This document shows positions 1-12,150 of a stretch of 64,000 nt of DNA, one piece after another. The notes below the pieces were generated by a model. That model had not been told where the DNA came from and searched no databases. It saw only the letters and a program-made list of their open reading frames with translations. Each line of letters begins with the position of its first letter. The first letter of the stretch is position 1. This stretch comes from Euglena gracilis (lineage: Eukaryota; Euglenida; Euglenophyceae; Euglenales), in the NCBI GenBank assembly GCA_039621445.1, contig CP154957.1, positions 44,217,465 through 44,281,464 of the forward strand, in the 5' to 3' direction. A program made the translations under genes and the position numbers.

Positions 1-1160
1 AGAGTGGGCAAAAGCAGGAAGCAAAAATAACAGACATTATTTCCTTACACCCCGTGCCCTCAAACGGCGTAACTGGAACATAAGCATTTTCCTTTGTCGG
101 GTTGCGCATTTGAACAAATGAACATTTTTTTTGAAAGGGACAATGCCTGACTCCCAAAATACAAATGATGTGACGGGAGGTGATGTGGTTCTCCAGGACA
201 TGAGATGTAAGCAGAGTTGGGGTGCCTAAATGCAGACATTACCCAGCATACAGGGAAAACCCCCAAATATAACCCTCCCCAAATATAAAACCCCCTCCCC
301 AAATATAAAGCCATTTGGCCACAACTGAAGACCGCCGAAGGTTATAGAGGCCACCACAAAAAGTTTGATTTCCTCCACAAATATAAAGCCCCCCCACCAA
401 TATATAGCGCCCCCTGACTGCCTGAGGGTCTTGAAATCCCGCGTTGCTGGAAAGATATGGGGGAAGCTAAGCCTGAAACGATGCACTGAACCTTGACTGT
501 GTGAGAATTCAACGGTTGGATGTAACTGTGGCGCGGTGCAGTTGAGTTCGGTGGCAAGTTGCCCACCCTACCTCACTGTGTTTAATCTCGGTGACATCGA
601 CACAACAATAAAAATGATATTGGCATGCGCAAATGCACACGTGGTCGGTGTGCGCATTTGCGACATGGACCAAAAACAAAGAGCCTCCTATGTCAGGTGG
701 TTTGGAGCTATGGGGACGGAGACGGAGGCTGTTGGCAGCCCTCCTGTGTTCATTATTCCCCTCATCAGCCACCAGTGGCAGAATTCCCTAACAGCCATAT
801 CTAATAACTTAATTTGTTGCAATGTGAATTTCCACTCCTTTCACAGCCAACTTCAAACACCTCCAGGGCTTCAGAAGGCAAGCAAAGGGGTGGACCCGTG
901 ACCCCACCTCCAGAACATTACCTGGCACTGGCAGTTGTCACACAGGAAATGGGGGGGGGGTAAACTTATCACTGAGGGTCAGTCCTGGGGGTTTCACAAC
1001 TCAGAGACATGCTTCGGAGGGTCAAAACATCAAATTTGCACCGGTCCCGCAAATGTCACCATCGGAAAATTGTGAAATATCAACGAATGGAGGCACGGCG
1101 TTTCACAAGCAGTTCAAAAACCTGTACTCCGAAGCAAAATGTTCGTTGTGTCGCAAATGC
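1..1160. other. No gene recognised; AT-rich repeats
   Basis: I see no convincing coding sequence here. At 255-310 and 360-400 short direct repeats of the type CCCCAAATATAAA recur, resembling motifs near 5.9 kb, 34.9 kb, 37.1 kb and 55 kb (GGGG-TTTAT or ATTATTTGGGG). They look like remnants of a short repeat family. Open frames here are short and differ between strands. Confidence 0.4.
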
Positions 1161-1170
1161 ACACGCCGAC

Positions 1171-1405
1171 CAGGGTTTTTTTTAAGACCGGGGGGGGGCG
1201 GCACCCACCCACCCACCCCCTGGGGTGCCCCCCCCCTGGGGAAGGGGGGGTCCCAGGGGACCCAGCCACCTTTGCCCGAAAATGGCCAAAATGCTAAAAA
1301 TAGCACCTTTTTCAAAAAAATTTGGCGCCTTCGGCGCCGAAAAAGATATACCCACCAGCCCCTACCCTCCCCCAGGGAGGGGGTCCAAGGCAAAAAAAAC
1401 CCCCG
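1171..1405. mobile_element. Short TIR element with 8-bp TSD (CAGGG family)
   Basis: The element begins CAGGGTTTTTTTTAAG and ends AAAAAAAACCCCCG. It is flanked by ACGCCGAC (1163-1170) and ACGCTGAC (1406-1413), an 8-bp duplication with one mismatch. The interior is C- and G-run rich, with no coding capacity. The same termini occur at 28549-28810 and 42333-42618. CAG termini with an 8-bp duplication are typical of hAT-superfamily non-autonomous elements. That assignment is inferred; the repeat structure is seen directly. Confidence 0.75.
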
Positions 1406-2357
1406 ACGCTGACACAAAAATGCTCAAGTGCAAATTACCGCATAAACTGCCTCTGGCATTATGCGATGCGAGCCTGCAAGCCTGCAAGGGGCGAATGGCG
1501 TTTGGAGCATCTGAAGAATACCTTCTGTTGGCTTTTAGAGTTTCTGTCAGACCATAAACCATAACTCCCCCCAAGGATAAGGCTCCCTTGCGCCAGACAG
1601 ACAGCCCAGGACCGGCCTCGCCCTGCACACATCACACCTCGCACTGGCGTGGTAGGGGCTGCTTCGGGCTGCGTTGGCAGCCTCGCGGCCAGCTGGGTGG
1701 AAGCAACTGCGAGGGGAGGACACACAACCAGGCTGAAATTGACCAACCCAGGGGGGGGGCTGCCTTGGAGTGCCTGGGCAGGCAACATAACCCCCCCTGG
1801 GAGGGTCGGTGCCTGCCTGGTCGTGGGCAAAAAAGTGCCCAAAATGGCCTTTTGGGGGCTTTTCAGGGAAGTACCTTGGTCGAGTGCCCAAGCACTTTTG
1901 ACACCCCCCCACCCGGGGGGGGGGGTGTCAGATCTGGCTTGGAGTGCCTGCCCAGGCAGGCACCCAAATGGGGTGGGTTCGGCACCGCCTTAAAATTCAG
2001 CCTGCACACAACGGCGGTGGTCCCCAACCCGCCGTTGAGCGCCAATCCTGCCCAGGATGGCGCCTTAAAAAATCTTAGAAACAGTAAAATGCCTGAAAAT
2101 TTTTTCGCCAAAATGCATTAAAATGCCTTGAAATAGCTTAAAAAATTCTGACTTACAGAATTTTTTCTGACAGAGTAAAAAAGTCGCAAAATCTCAAAAA
2201 CAAGCCAACTCCAGGAAAAACTGTTTTCTGGCATCGCTGGAACATTGTCTATCCAACCAAAATTCAAAGAAAGTGTTTTTTTTTTAACTTTGACTCTGGA
2301 ACACTTGAAAAATCAAAAAAAAACTTGGTCCGATGCCCGGACCACTCGTGGTCCACC
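1406..2357. other. No gene recognised; GC-rich intron-like sequence
   Basis: Several frames are open because of GC richness and long G or C runs (1752-1760, 1904-1925), but none shows a recognisable domain or consistent exon signals. From about 2060 the sequence becomes AT-rich with repeated AAAATGCC words. Probably intron or intergenic. Confidence 0.3.
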
Positions 2358-2365
2358 ATTGGAAA

Positions 2366-2869
2366 CAGGGGTTTTCTTAAGCCGAAGGGTACCCTACCCA
2401 CGGGGGGGGGGTCCAGCCAGCCAGCAGCTCAAATCCAGCCAGCAGCCCAAATTCGGGCTGGGAGCCCCCCCCCCCCCGGGGGTCGAGTGAAATAAAGTCA
2501 GGTCCAGCCCGGCCGGAGGCCGGGCCAGCCGGCCGAAGGCCGGGCTAGCCGGCCGCAGGCTGGCCAGCCAATTGGGCTGCCCAGCTCACCTATGCCTGCA
2601 TTTTTTCCCCTCATCACAGCTTCCCAGTCACAGCCCCCCAGCCTTGACCAAGCTCCATCCATCAAAATGTCGAAAATGGCAAAAATGGTTTAGAAAATTT
2701 TGTTTTTCATCGACCCAGCCCAGCCCAGCCCCCTCCAGCCCCGGACCCCCCCCCCCCCCCCCCCCTCTACCCCCCGGGGGGGGGGGTCCAGCCAGCAGCT
2801 CATTTCCAGCCAGCAGCCTTTTTGCCAGCCAGAGGCTGGAACCCCCCGGGGTCCTTAAGAAAACCCCTG
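2366..2869. mobile_element. Intact 504-bp TIR element with perfect 8-bp TSD
   Basis: The ends are CAGGGGTTTTCTTAAG and CTTAAGAAAACCCCT followed by G, a 16-bp inverted repeat. The flanks are identical ATTGGAAA at 2358-2365 and 2870-2877. The interior has repeated GCTGGCTGG words and long C runs and encodes nothing recognisable. It is the reference copy for the interrupted element at 18647-21444, which matches it end to end in reverse orientation. A hAT-like non-autonomous transposon is inferred from the 8-bp duplication and CAG termini. Confidence 0.85.
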
Positions 2870-3039
2870 ATTGGAAAATAGTCGTTTAAGAAGCCTCAAA
2901 AAGCTTTAAAAGCCTCAGAATTTGAAAAAAAATGCCTTAAAAATAATGCCTGCTCGTTTCCAGCAATATATCCCCCCCCTGCCAGCAAATGTAAATCATC
3001 CCGGCGGACACCACACCTCCATGGCACAGCAACAGCAGT

Positions 3040-3930
3040 CCCATGGAGGCGATGAGGGCAGCGGTCCGGCCAGCGTACCTCGGCGTGGAGCTGCAGTCTG
3101 GGCTGGTCTGCAGGCTGGCGGTTCGCGCCTTGGGGAGGGGGGGCAGGGGTCCTTTGCAGCCCCATCCATATCCCAGTGAGGAGAGAGCCTGCCTGGATGG
3201 GGTCGGCCAGAACTGGGGAAAATGTCTCATCAGCACCGAAGGTGCTGCATTTCTTTCAAACATCGGCCAAAATGCATTGGTTCTGAATCATTTTGGCCTG
3301 AGTGGCCAGGGTAAGCGAGGTGGGGGGGCATCGTTTGGAAGAATTTCAGATAATTTAAAAGATTCCCCCATCACAGAGTGGCGGGCCTCCGGCGTGAGGG
3401 TATGGATTGGGCAGCAGTCGCTTTGCCTGCCGGCGGACGCCAGCCTGGCCGGGGCGCTGCGGGCACGGCAGCCCGGCGGGCTCCGCCACGGCCGAGCGCG
3501 GCTCCGGGCCCATGAGACGGGTCGGCCTGGGCGGGGCGGCAGGCGGCGGCGCAGAGGAGGGCGAGCCACCCGTGGCACAGAGGGGCGAGCCACAAGGGAG
3601 AGGGGAGTCAGGGAGGCCGTTTGGTCGGAATGCGCTTCATGTGCGTCGGGGGCTGCCTCGCTTCGCGGCTACCTCAGCCCCGCCGTCGGCACGCAGGGCC
3701 GGGCCGTGCGTGGCCGCTTCCCACGGTGTGCGCCTCTCTGCCCTTTGGGGTCCCGCCAGCATGAGCGGGCGGCACGGCACGAAGAGATCGCCCGGCGACT
3801 GGCAGGGCACCGGTCCGCCCGCCGGTCGGGTCGCCGTGGGAATGTTGGCCCCGTCCCCGGGCAGCAAGCGGTGCTTGGCGGGGGGAAGGGGGGGCGGGAA
3901 CGTGTGCCGGGGACGTCCACCTCACGTTGG
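3040..3930. other. GC-rich exon-like island, strand unresolved
   Basis: 3040-3160 and 3400-3930 are GC-rich and mostly open in several frames on both strands, as exons in this window tend to be. One plus-strand frame from ATG 3043 reads MEAMRAAVRPAYLGVELQSG. A minus-strand frame over 3000-3120 carries a hydrophobic stretch ending at a possible GTACGC donor. I recognise no domain and cannot choose a strand. Confidence 0.2.
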
Positions 3931-5109
3931 AAGAAAGGGTGAGTGGGTGGGTGGGCGGGTGGTGGGCGGGTGAGAGGGCAGTTGAGAAAACACAGCTTTC
4001 GGAGGGGCACCAGAATGGAGTTGAGGAAACCTGCGACCCGAGAGGCCTTTCGACCCACTCCATCCTGAGGAATCTGTATGGGCCAGCGAACGCAAGGAAG
4101 GGTCAGCGAATTTCAGTGGACAGATTCACAGGGGAGGGATCAGCAGGGGGAGGGGGCACGCATAAAAAACCCTCGAAATATTCAACAAAGAACAATCCGA
4201 AAATCCCAAAACAATACAATGCTAAAAAAAATTTTTTGCAATGAAACGTTAATTATTTTTGAAGACACACATTGTTTCACAAACAGCCATGCTGAAATAA
4301 GAACAGAGGAAATGATAATTTTTCGAAGTTCCTCTGGTAAAAATTTGTACACTCCGGAGAGGAGGAGGGAGTTTTCATGGCTAAATGGGCCAGCAGAAAC
4401 GATTCCAAAAAAAAAAAACTCCAGGTGAAATGGTGATGTAACGCTGATAAAACAACAGAAAAAAAAAAAAAAAAAAAACGCCATTCGCACAATGCAGGAC
4501 ACATGACCATGCTTTTTTACCAAAAGTTTGAGATTCACAACATGCAGTCCTGACAAATTGTGGAGCGTTTCAAAAATAATGTGGCAACGCCTGCAAATTA
4601 CACTAAAAATGAAAAGTTTTGCTAAATTTCATTCAACAAAAAAACAGAAATCAAACAAATAGCAACTGGCATTTTTTCCCACCACCTGGGACAGGAAGTT
4701 TGAATAATTTGCCCCTAGGGCGGCAGGAAAAAAATTTTCTACTGCAATCCAGGTTCAAACCTCCCTGGGGGAAAAAAGCGAAAAATTTTCAAAAAGTCAT
4801 CAGGAGACAGGTCAGCAGGGACAAGGGTTGGAAACAGGTCCCTATGAGGACAAGTTAGTGGATACACAGGGTTGTGGAGTTTCCCAGGGGAGGGGGGAGC
4901 GTATCTTGAATGCAGGAGCACGAGTGAAAAGGAGGAATCTCATCTTTGAGGGGGAGAAGACAGGAGGGAAGAATGTTGACAGAGGACAGAGCGTACAGGG
5001 TTGGGAAGGTGTGTGATGGGAGGTGAGCAGCCTGTTGGGTGGGCCATGGCCTAGCCAGTCTATATTCAATTTAAATTCTGAATGAGAATTCAAATTAATT
5101 TAATGAATT
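3931..5109. other. No gene recognised; AT-rich with homopolymers
   Basis: Contains a 20-base A run near 4459-4478 and a stretch at 4800-4900 (AGGAGACAGGTCAGCAGG) that recurs at 6547-6565. Frames are short. Probably intergenic or a large intron. Confidence 0.35.
4800..4818. repeat. Dispersed repeat word, copy 1 of 2
   Basis: The word AGGAGACAGGTCARCAGGKA appears here and at 6547-6565, each time preceded by an AAAATCAT-like word and followed by purine-rich sequence. It is a short dispersed repeat of unknown origin. Confidence 0.4.
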
Positions 5110-5110
5110 T

Positions 5111-5545
5111 TTAACAATTACCAATTGGGGTTGGCCGCGGCTGGCCGTAGCCCAACCCCCCAACGACCGATCCCACCCCCTTCTTCTGCGTGGGGGTCAG
5201 GCGTGGGTCCGCAGGCATCCTCCGTTCCTCCACCACGCTCCGCAGCGCTGTGCAGGGCGGGGGGATGGGGTTGGGGCAGCCAACCGCCGCCCAGCCCCGC
5301 AGCTCTGCCACGGGCGCCGGGAGGGGCAGCGACGGTGACGGGTATGGGCGGAAAGGGGTCAGGGGGTGTGAATGTGTGGAATGTGTGGTGGAGAATGGGG
5401 GGACAGGGTCCCGGCGGGGGGAGGGCAGGGACAGTCGCGGCAGACAGGAAGGGGTCTGCAGAGCGGCGAGGCCTCCCGACAAAGCAGTCTGATGGACCCG
5501 CAGCGCCGGGAGGCTGAGGCACTTCGGCAACAAAGAAAAGGTTTG
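5111..5545 (-). CDS. Possible exon(s), proline-rich, unknown protein
   Basis: A minus-strand frame stays open for about 140 residues across GC-rich sequence. Its end is less repetitive (VVEERRMPADPRLTPTQKK around 5160-5230). No conserved domain is recognised. Other frames are also open because of the base composition. The balanced composition of the last 60 residues is the only argument for coding, and both ends are unresolved. Confidence 0.22.
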   Translation of the reverse strand, partial: QTFSLLPKCLSLPALRVHQTALSGGLAALQTPSCLPRLSLPSPRRDPVPPFSTTHSTHSHPLTPFRPYPSPSLPLPAPVAELRGWAAVGCPNPIPPPCTALRSVVEERRMPADPRLTPTQKKGVGSVVGGLGYGQPRPTPIGNC

Positions 5546-5824
5546 ACACCATTTGGCACTGGGGCTGCTGTTGTGTGGGAGTGCGGGGCAAACAAAGGTG
5601 TGAAACGGGAGCAGCGGCATACGGCAGAGGGATCAAGCGGGGTGGGGGGTCACAAACGATTGCGTTGCCAAGCACGGTGCACGGTGGACAAACAGGCTGA
5701 CGGCATAGGGAATGGGGCATGAATAGGGGATGGCATGGCGTGGCGTGGGCTTCGAGCGGAGAGTGTCTGGAAATAATTCACCTCAAAAAGTCCCTACCCC
5801 CCCCCGCAGAAAACAAGTCAGCAA

Positions 5825-6000
5825 GGGTATTGGTAAACCCCCCTCCCAAATAACACCCCCCCAAATAACACCCCCCCCTGTTTTCCTTTGGTTTTCCATG
5901 TAAAAATAACACACACACCCCCAAATAACACACCCCCCCCCTGGAGCCCCAGCTCGGGTGCCCAAATAACACACCGGGGGGGGTTATTTGGGGGGGGTTA
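5825..6000. repeat. AAATAACACCCC palindromic repeat block
   Basis: The words CCAAATAACACCCC recur five times on the plus strand. The block ends in the complement GGGTTATTTGGGGGGGGTTA (5982-6001), making it a degenerate inverted repeat. Similar ATTATTTGGGG words occur at 37085-37150 and 54935-55210. Probably a short TIR element family; no target duplication was found. Confidence 0.4.
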
Positions 6001-6001
6001 G

Positions 6002-9000
6002 ACAATTTCCTATGAAGACACGTCAGCGAGCAAGGAACCAGAGGACAGTTTTTGGGGCAGGGGTTTTCAAAAGGACCCCGGAGGGTGGGAGGGAGGAGCT
6101 GCAGGCTGGGCCTGGCTGGCACCACAACCTGGCAGATAAAGGCACTGACCCCCTAGGTGGGTCACTGAAATATGGTTAGGGCCAGCCCGGCACAGTCGGG
6201 CTGAGCCGAAAAACGTTTGGCACGGAAATGGGGGTTGAAATTGACAAAAATGGTGGTTTGAATAATACGTTGGGGGTTCACTTCGAATGAAAGGCAGAAA
6301 AATTCTAATCCAGCTGGCTTTGCAGCCTGGCTGGGGGTTGGAAAAACGTGCTTGCTGCAGAAAATCTCTGTCCCGAGGATCCGGATCAGAGAGAGGGAAA
6401 ACAGCGTCATTTCTGGCCCCCTGGCTGCAGAAAAAAAATCAAAAAAGGCAGTCTTCTCGTATGTTTGTGATAAGAAGCATGAAAAAATGGTGTTCGCAAT
6501 TATTTCAACATGGGTAATATGCTTTATTTGAAAATTCTCAAAAATCATTAGGAGACAGGTCAACAGGTACAAGGGTGCAGGGACAGGATAGCGAGCACAG
6601 AGGATAGAGGAAAGTTTTCCGGGGAGTATAATAACCTGAGAAGGGGGGGGGGGTGTCAACTAACTGAGGGGGGGGGGTAAAAAAAACCCTGCAACACAGG
6701 GAGTAAAAGCCACATATGGAATTGGCTTTGCAACGTGATAAATCAGTGGGCACAGGCCTGCAGGTGACAACGGACTGGGATACCCGGACGCTCAAAAAGT
6801 TCACAACGTTATCCAATGAGTATCGCCACATCTGGAATCCTTATGACAGGGGACGGAGAGCCTATTGCCTTCAAATCATATGGTGTTCTATCCTCGAACA
6901 TTTTTCAAACGTACCCAACACACCTGAGTTATCGACCTTATCACACAACCCACGCCGAGCACGGGGAAAGCAAATGAGAGACACTGCTCAGTCTGGCCGG
7001 TGGCTCAGGTCGTAACGTTGCTGCGGCGCGGCTGCCCGGGGGGCTCCGACCCGGCGGGGACAGACGGCGGGGGTGGGGGGAAGTGGGAAGGCCCCGGTCA
7101 GGGCCGGCCAGCCGCAACTGATAAACCCCCTCCAAAAAGACCTGGTGTCCTTTTTGAGTCTGTTGCTGAAAATCCCCGGGGGGTTATGTTGGAAAAATTT
7201 GACCTTCCCACGGGAGGGTCCAAAAATAGGTCCAAAGGGGCGATTTTTGGCAGTGAGCAAAAAAATGTTTCAAAAAATGCCAATTAGAACACATGCAAAA
7301 TGGGCAAACATCGAAAAATGGCAAAAAAAATCACCCATTGCGGGGCGTTTTCACAGTTTTAGGGGGAGGGGGTCTGCTTTTTTGACTTCCCCCAAAAAAT
7401 CCCGAGGGGGGTCCTATTTTGAGTCTAGATTTTGGATGTTTAATGGAAATCAGCAGGGGGGTCAATTTGGGTGAGTGATTTTGCGGGTTTATTGGGGGGG
7501 GGTTAGGAGGAGAACTGCGCGACAAAAACCTGTACCAAAAATTCACCAAACTGTACCAAACTGAGAATTGCACATGCTATGAAATTCAAATACGACATTC
7601 TGCTATAAAGCACCAAAGAAAATTTGACAAAAGGATCAGTGAACCGTAAAAAAAAAACCTGCTCTTGCGCAGTCTTTCACAAAAAACGTCCCTTGTGCAA
7701 AACCGCTTGTTTTCTCTCCAAAAAAACCTTCAAATGAAAAACTGGAAAAAAAAACTGACACGAAATACCCAAAACATGGAAACTGCAAGAAAAGCACACA
7801 TGCACATTTCCCCTTCCCTGCCACTGGGACAGTTCCCAACATTGGGGAAGGGGTCTCGTTCAGGCCGGCCCTGGGAACACAGACAGCGGGGACAGCGTCG
7901 TGTTGGGGGACACGTAGTGGCAGACGTTGTTGATGCACACAACCTTCCGCGGGGCAAGGGGGACGGACGGCTTTTCAACTATTCACCGAACGCCTCTGGG
8001 CCACTCCTTGACGGCCGTGGACACACTTGACACATAGTATTCTTGCCGCTGTAGTGAAAATGCACACAGGCGCAAACCTGTCCTAACCTGGTCATTTTGG
8101 GGGGGCCAAAACGGGTGCGTTTTTTCAGGTCCAGCGAGGGGGTGTTCCCAAAACAGGTTTATTCTTTTGATTTTTCTGGGCCGGCGGGGGGGGGACAAAA
8201 CATTATTAATTTTTTGGGGGCCCGGGTAAGGACTTAATCTGTTAATTACAAATGCCCAGTTTCCAGAAAAAAATGGGGAAAATAACATTCAAGATTTTGT
8301 GGACATTCTCTCATTTCTCAGTTTTGGCAAACCTCGTGCTTTTTTGTGCTTTTGTTCACATTTTCGAACCCCTGGCGGGGCTCAGGTTTTGGGGTCGGTG
8401 CTGCTTCCCTCAGGGGTGTGCCTGCTGTGGGCCGACACCCCGAACCACATTCTACCCCCTAACGTGGGGAAAAAGGAAGCTGGGGGTGGCTTGAGAAAAG
8501 TCAACCTGCGAGAGGCGTATCATGGCAGACTAAATGCATTTGGGATGGGCCTCAGCTGGCTGCAACCAAAGACGAAATTTCTTCCAGAAATTTAGCATAT
8601 GGAATAGACTAGAAGAGGCCCCACGGTGGATTTGCATGGCCAGCTACGTCATGGCGTGGCTATGGCTGTGACCGCTGGTGTTCAAACTACAAATGAATGC
8701 ATTGGTTTGAAAATGGGGCCGGCAACGGCTGGCCACAGTCCAACCAGCCTGAAAAAAGCCAATGCGAAAATGCGATTTGGTTGTCCCCCACTCCAAAAAA
8801 AATTAATGAAACCTCCAACGGCAGGTTTCATTGGCCAGCGGTGGCCAATGAAAACCCCCCCCCCGACGGTTTCTTTGAACGCCCAGTGCGAAACTTTGTG
8901 ATAACGTCCTCACCGCCCCACCCCAAAGGTTGGCAACAGGCGGTTTTGCATTGGACAGCCGGGTCAAAGAACAGGACGGGGTGGGGGTCTGTCACACCCT

Positions 9001-9140
9001 CCGTGGGGGGCAGCGGTCGTGCTGGGTCAAAATAAATGGCACACTGTCGCCGCCCAACCCAAATCCCGGCCCGCCTGGAAACATTGGGACAGGGCTGGGG
9101 CCACCCTTGGGTGGGGGGCGGTGGCTCTTGTTCGGCCCGC
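6002..9140. other. No gene recognised
   Basis: Mixed AT-rich sequence with G-run blocks (6648-6677, 7486-7505, 8180-8220). A GC-rich patch at 7010-7115 and blocks at 8100-8240 look like repeat remnants. I see no domain, no consistent exon phase and no RNA gene. Confidence 0.3.
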
Positions 9141-9149
9141 CGTGGCTGG

Positions 9150-9606
9150 CATTGGCCCCGGGGGTCGGCGGGCTCGGCGGGCTTGGCGACTCCAGCTGGA
9201 GCAGCTTCTCGATCGTGTTCCGCTGTGTCTCCCGCACTCAGACGGCGACGTCAACCCACTCCGCGCCCCCCTCGACCCACCCCTCTTCCGCCGGACAGCA
9301 CGAGTGCGAAGTCCCAGCTGCCAGGGCAAATAATTGATTCTGAACATCATTTGTGCATTTCACAAATTGTGCCGATTCCAAATCAAATCCAAATCCAAAT
9401 CTTTTCAGCATGTGGAATCTTCCGCCGACCTCGCAAAGTTGGGTGTTCGTCATGTTTTCCACTTGGCAGGAGGCCGCCTGCCCAGGACTTCTCCACGATG
9501 CGGAGCACAGCGTCCAGCGGCCGGCCCACGGCGCCAGTCGCCACGCGCCAGTGCATGAGGTAGCTGCCGGGACAGTCCACGTCCTCTGGGGCCGACAGGG
9601 CCATGG
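9150..9606 (-). CDS. NBR1/ILRUN-like FW-domain protein, two exons
   Basis: Exon 9484-9606 follows a TCAG acceptor and reads MALSAPEDVDCPGSYLMHWR, then VATGAVGRPLDAVLRIVEKS. This fits the second half of the FW (four-tryptophan) domain of NBR1 and ILRUN, where an APxxPGxYxxxWR core precedes a G-rich turn and a short strand. In NBR1-type proteins the domain mediates protein binding, as in selective autophagy. The next exon begins at 9233 and reads on as WETQRNTIEKLLQLE. The junction is in phase only with a nonconventional intron 9234-9483 (GGGCAG at its 5' end, CTGAGTGC at its 3' end). The later exon turns proline-rich; its end is not resolved. Flanking exons were not found, so this is partial. 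Confidence 0.5.
9234..9483 (-). other. Nonconventional intron (CAG +4, CTG -8)
   Basis: This 250-nt intron starts GGGCAG and ends CTGAGTGC on the minus strand. Splicing joins the codon T/GG (Trp) and keeps the FW-domain frame. No GT-AG pair gives the same in-frame join. Confidence 0.6.
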
Positions 9607-9647
9607 CTGAGGCCTAAACCCAGGTGGGAAGTCACCGTAGGTAGAGA

Positions 9648-10066
9648 TAGGTTCGTGGGAGGTAGGGTCGCGGCCGGCCACGGACGGCCACGGCCCCAAC
9701 CAAACTTGCAAAAAAAAGATCACAAAAAAGATTATATGAGGTTATTTGAAGGAGGACAGTTAGAGTTAGGATTCTGATGCAAACAATTGAACCTTTCCCA
9801 CTCAACGACGTTATATTGGCCTCTACAAGGTGCCAGCAAACTCAAAGAGCCAGCCAACTGGGTTAAAAACATGGGCAAACCCGAGCGTGGCGATACAGTT
9901 CTCTTTGGTCGCTGAATCTGTTGTGGTAGGGTGGACGCGGCCGAACCAGACCGAATTTCATGACTTCAAAATCGGAAGAAGAGGCTGAGCTGTGGTCGCG
10001 CCCAACCGAAATTGGCATTTTATTGGGCCGCGGCCCAACCAATGGACACCCTACCTCCCATGACTG
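9648..10066. mobile_element. Palindromic GC-rich element (CATGGGAGG family), diverged
   Basis: Begins near GTTCGTGGGAGGTAGGGTCG and ends CCCTACCTCCCATGACTG. The ends are inverted repeats of each other and match the termini of elements at 13519, 15786 and 21462. The interior holds a word related to the 19.3-20.4 kb modules (CTACAAGGTGCC with CAACGACGT). No clear target duplication remains. Confidence 0.5.
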
Positions 10067-11641
10067 ACCACCTGCCAGAACTCAACAAACAGTCAGGCCA
10101 AGGAACAAGAAACAAAACTGGCCTGTCCACTCAACTCTTTTTTCAATAAAAGCAGATTCGGAGGGGGGGGATGGCTAGCCTCACCCTCATCCTCATCACT
10201 TCGCAAGCCCTTGTTGCGGACTATACCAACAGACCAAAACACAACGCCCAACGGTTCTCACATCGGACAAAATATTTGTTTCGTTCGAGTTGACCCTGAA
10301 AACAGGGAATATAAAGCAAATTCTGAAACCCTGGCATTTGAAAAAAAAATTACTACTTTCGGGAAGGAGGATATTCCTTTATTACCAAATCCTTTTGAAT
10401 AGCTATTTCACAAACTACAAACCACACGTCGCAGCTGGCTCAAAAGGGGTGTTATTTTGTTCTGTTTCGTTGCCATAAAGCTATGTTTCCTAAAACAGCA
10501 TGCCACTTCGGGAGATGAAAATTATGGGGGAAAACATTACGGGAAAAAATATTATTACTATGGGAAAATTTTTGGAAATTATGGGAAATTTCAAAACATC
10601 AGGGAAAATGGTTGTAATTTTGTTATTTGTAATGAAGATTTTTGGGAAAAAAAGGAACTCAAAAATCCAATAAATGGTCAACGAGGACGTTTGGTGGTGA
10701 TTTTGTAATTTTTCATTTCACAGTAACCCCAAAAATTGGCAATCTTGCGTAACCCCATCTGTTTTGTGCTTGAAATTTGAACAAACTTAAGAATTCCCCC
10801 CAAAGGTCGTAGGAAAGGGACACTGGACAAAAATGACGGGAAGAAATATCATGAGGAAAATCGGGGTGGTTTCCCGTAATTTTATATCCCGTACTTTTTG
10901 TCCGCACTGTCGACTGTAATATGTGGTGGACATTTGCACTTCCCACCAAAACGCCTACCCAGATATTACACATCAGGGTGGTAATGGGACAAATTCAAGT
11001 GTGGGAGAGGTGCGCCAAAATCTGCGTTTTCGCAGAAGCACCTTTGGAAGACATGGCGGTGCAAGGCCGTTGCCTTCGTTCCAGCAAGGCCCTGTTTGTC
11101 GGGCAGGCGTAGGTGTTGTATAAGGATCGTGTGCCGAGAAATGCGTCGTGCGAGGCCCGGCCTTGCAGAGTTTGCCCTAACCCACGAGACCTGCTTTGAG
11201 AGACCCACTTTGGGATGGTATGTTCTGTGGTCTATGCTGGAGAAAACAGTTAGGGTATGCCCCCAGGCAATTGTTGCGCAATCGGCCAGCGCAGGCAGCG
11301 CAGGATGGTTTGGAGGGCGCCACACGGGGCCCTGTCCTGTAGGTGGAGGTTCCGGCCACACACACAGCCGCCCGCCGCTGTGCCCATCCGCCCACAACCC
11401 CACAGCTGTCGACACAAATCCGGGGGGGCTTTCAGTGAAAATTGACCGTGACCATCGCTCGTTCATTGCTCTACTTACCGAATGCTGCACATCTGTTCTG
11501 ATAAGGAGACAGTTGCATACGCCTTTCCCTGCCATTTCAGAGCCTTTCCTTCCCTTTTAAAAACCACTCACCCACTGACCTTTTTTCTAAAATAAAAAAA
11601 AAGTTTCTAAAATGTCAGAATTTTTGAGAAAATCCTCTTCG

Positions 11642-11643
<2 letters not shown>

Positions 11644-11670
<27 letters not shown>
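11644..11670. repeat. (AC)n microsatellite
   Basis: A simple run of CA dinucleotides, about 13 units. No function is implied. Confidence 0.9.
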
Positions 11671-11674
<4 letters not shown>

Positions 11675-11687
11675 ACCTCCCCCCCCC

Positions 11688-12150
11688 TTGTCTAAGCACC
11701 GGAAAAGATGGGTAAGAACCGGGGGGGGGGGGTGCTTATTTTGCCAAAATATGGGTAAGAACCAGGGGGGTGGTGCTTAGACAAGAGGGAAAAATTTGAC
11801 TGCAAAAAAAAAACCCGGCGCTTCGCGCCGAAAAGGAAAAATCACCTTTATTTTGGAGGTCCACTGTTGAACTTGCACACATTTGGATGCAGAAATCAAG
11901 AATACCCCACCAAATCAGGTCTCAAAAGTTGCAGAAATTTCGAAATTTTTGAGAAAATTCCCTTAAAAATGCACACAAAGTAAACCTCCCCGTGACGATG
12001 ACCTTTAAAAAGATGGGTAAGAACCGGGGTGGTGGTGCTTAGACCAGGGTGGTGCTTAGACAAGGGGGGGGGAGGTAAGCCTCCTCGATAAAATGACCTT
12101 TAAAAGGATGGGTAAGGTGTGATGGTGCTAAGGCAAGGGTGGTGCGGAAA
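11688..12150. repeat. GTGCTTAGAC inverted-repeat block
   Basis: TTGTCTAAGCACC occurs at 11689-11701. Its complement GGTGCTTAGACAAG occurs at 11771-11785, 12034-12042 and 12048-12064. The words GATGGGTAAGAACC lie between them. The arrangement suggests nested or tandem copies of a short TIR element. A related copy is at 37445-37510 (GGTACTTATTTTGCC). Confidence 0.5.

Noticed and set aside
3043-3942. Plus-strand frame of 299 codons
   Set aside because: Very GC-rich, Arg/Gly-rich after the first 40 codons, competing minus-strand frames, and no domain.
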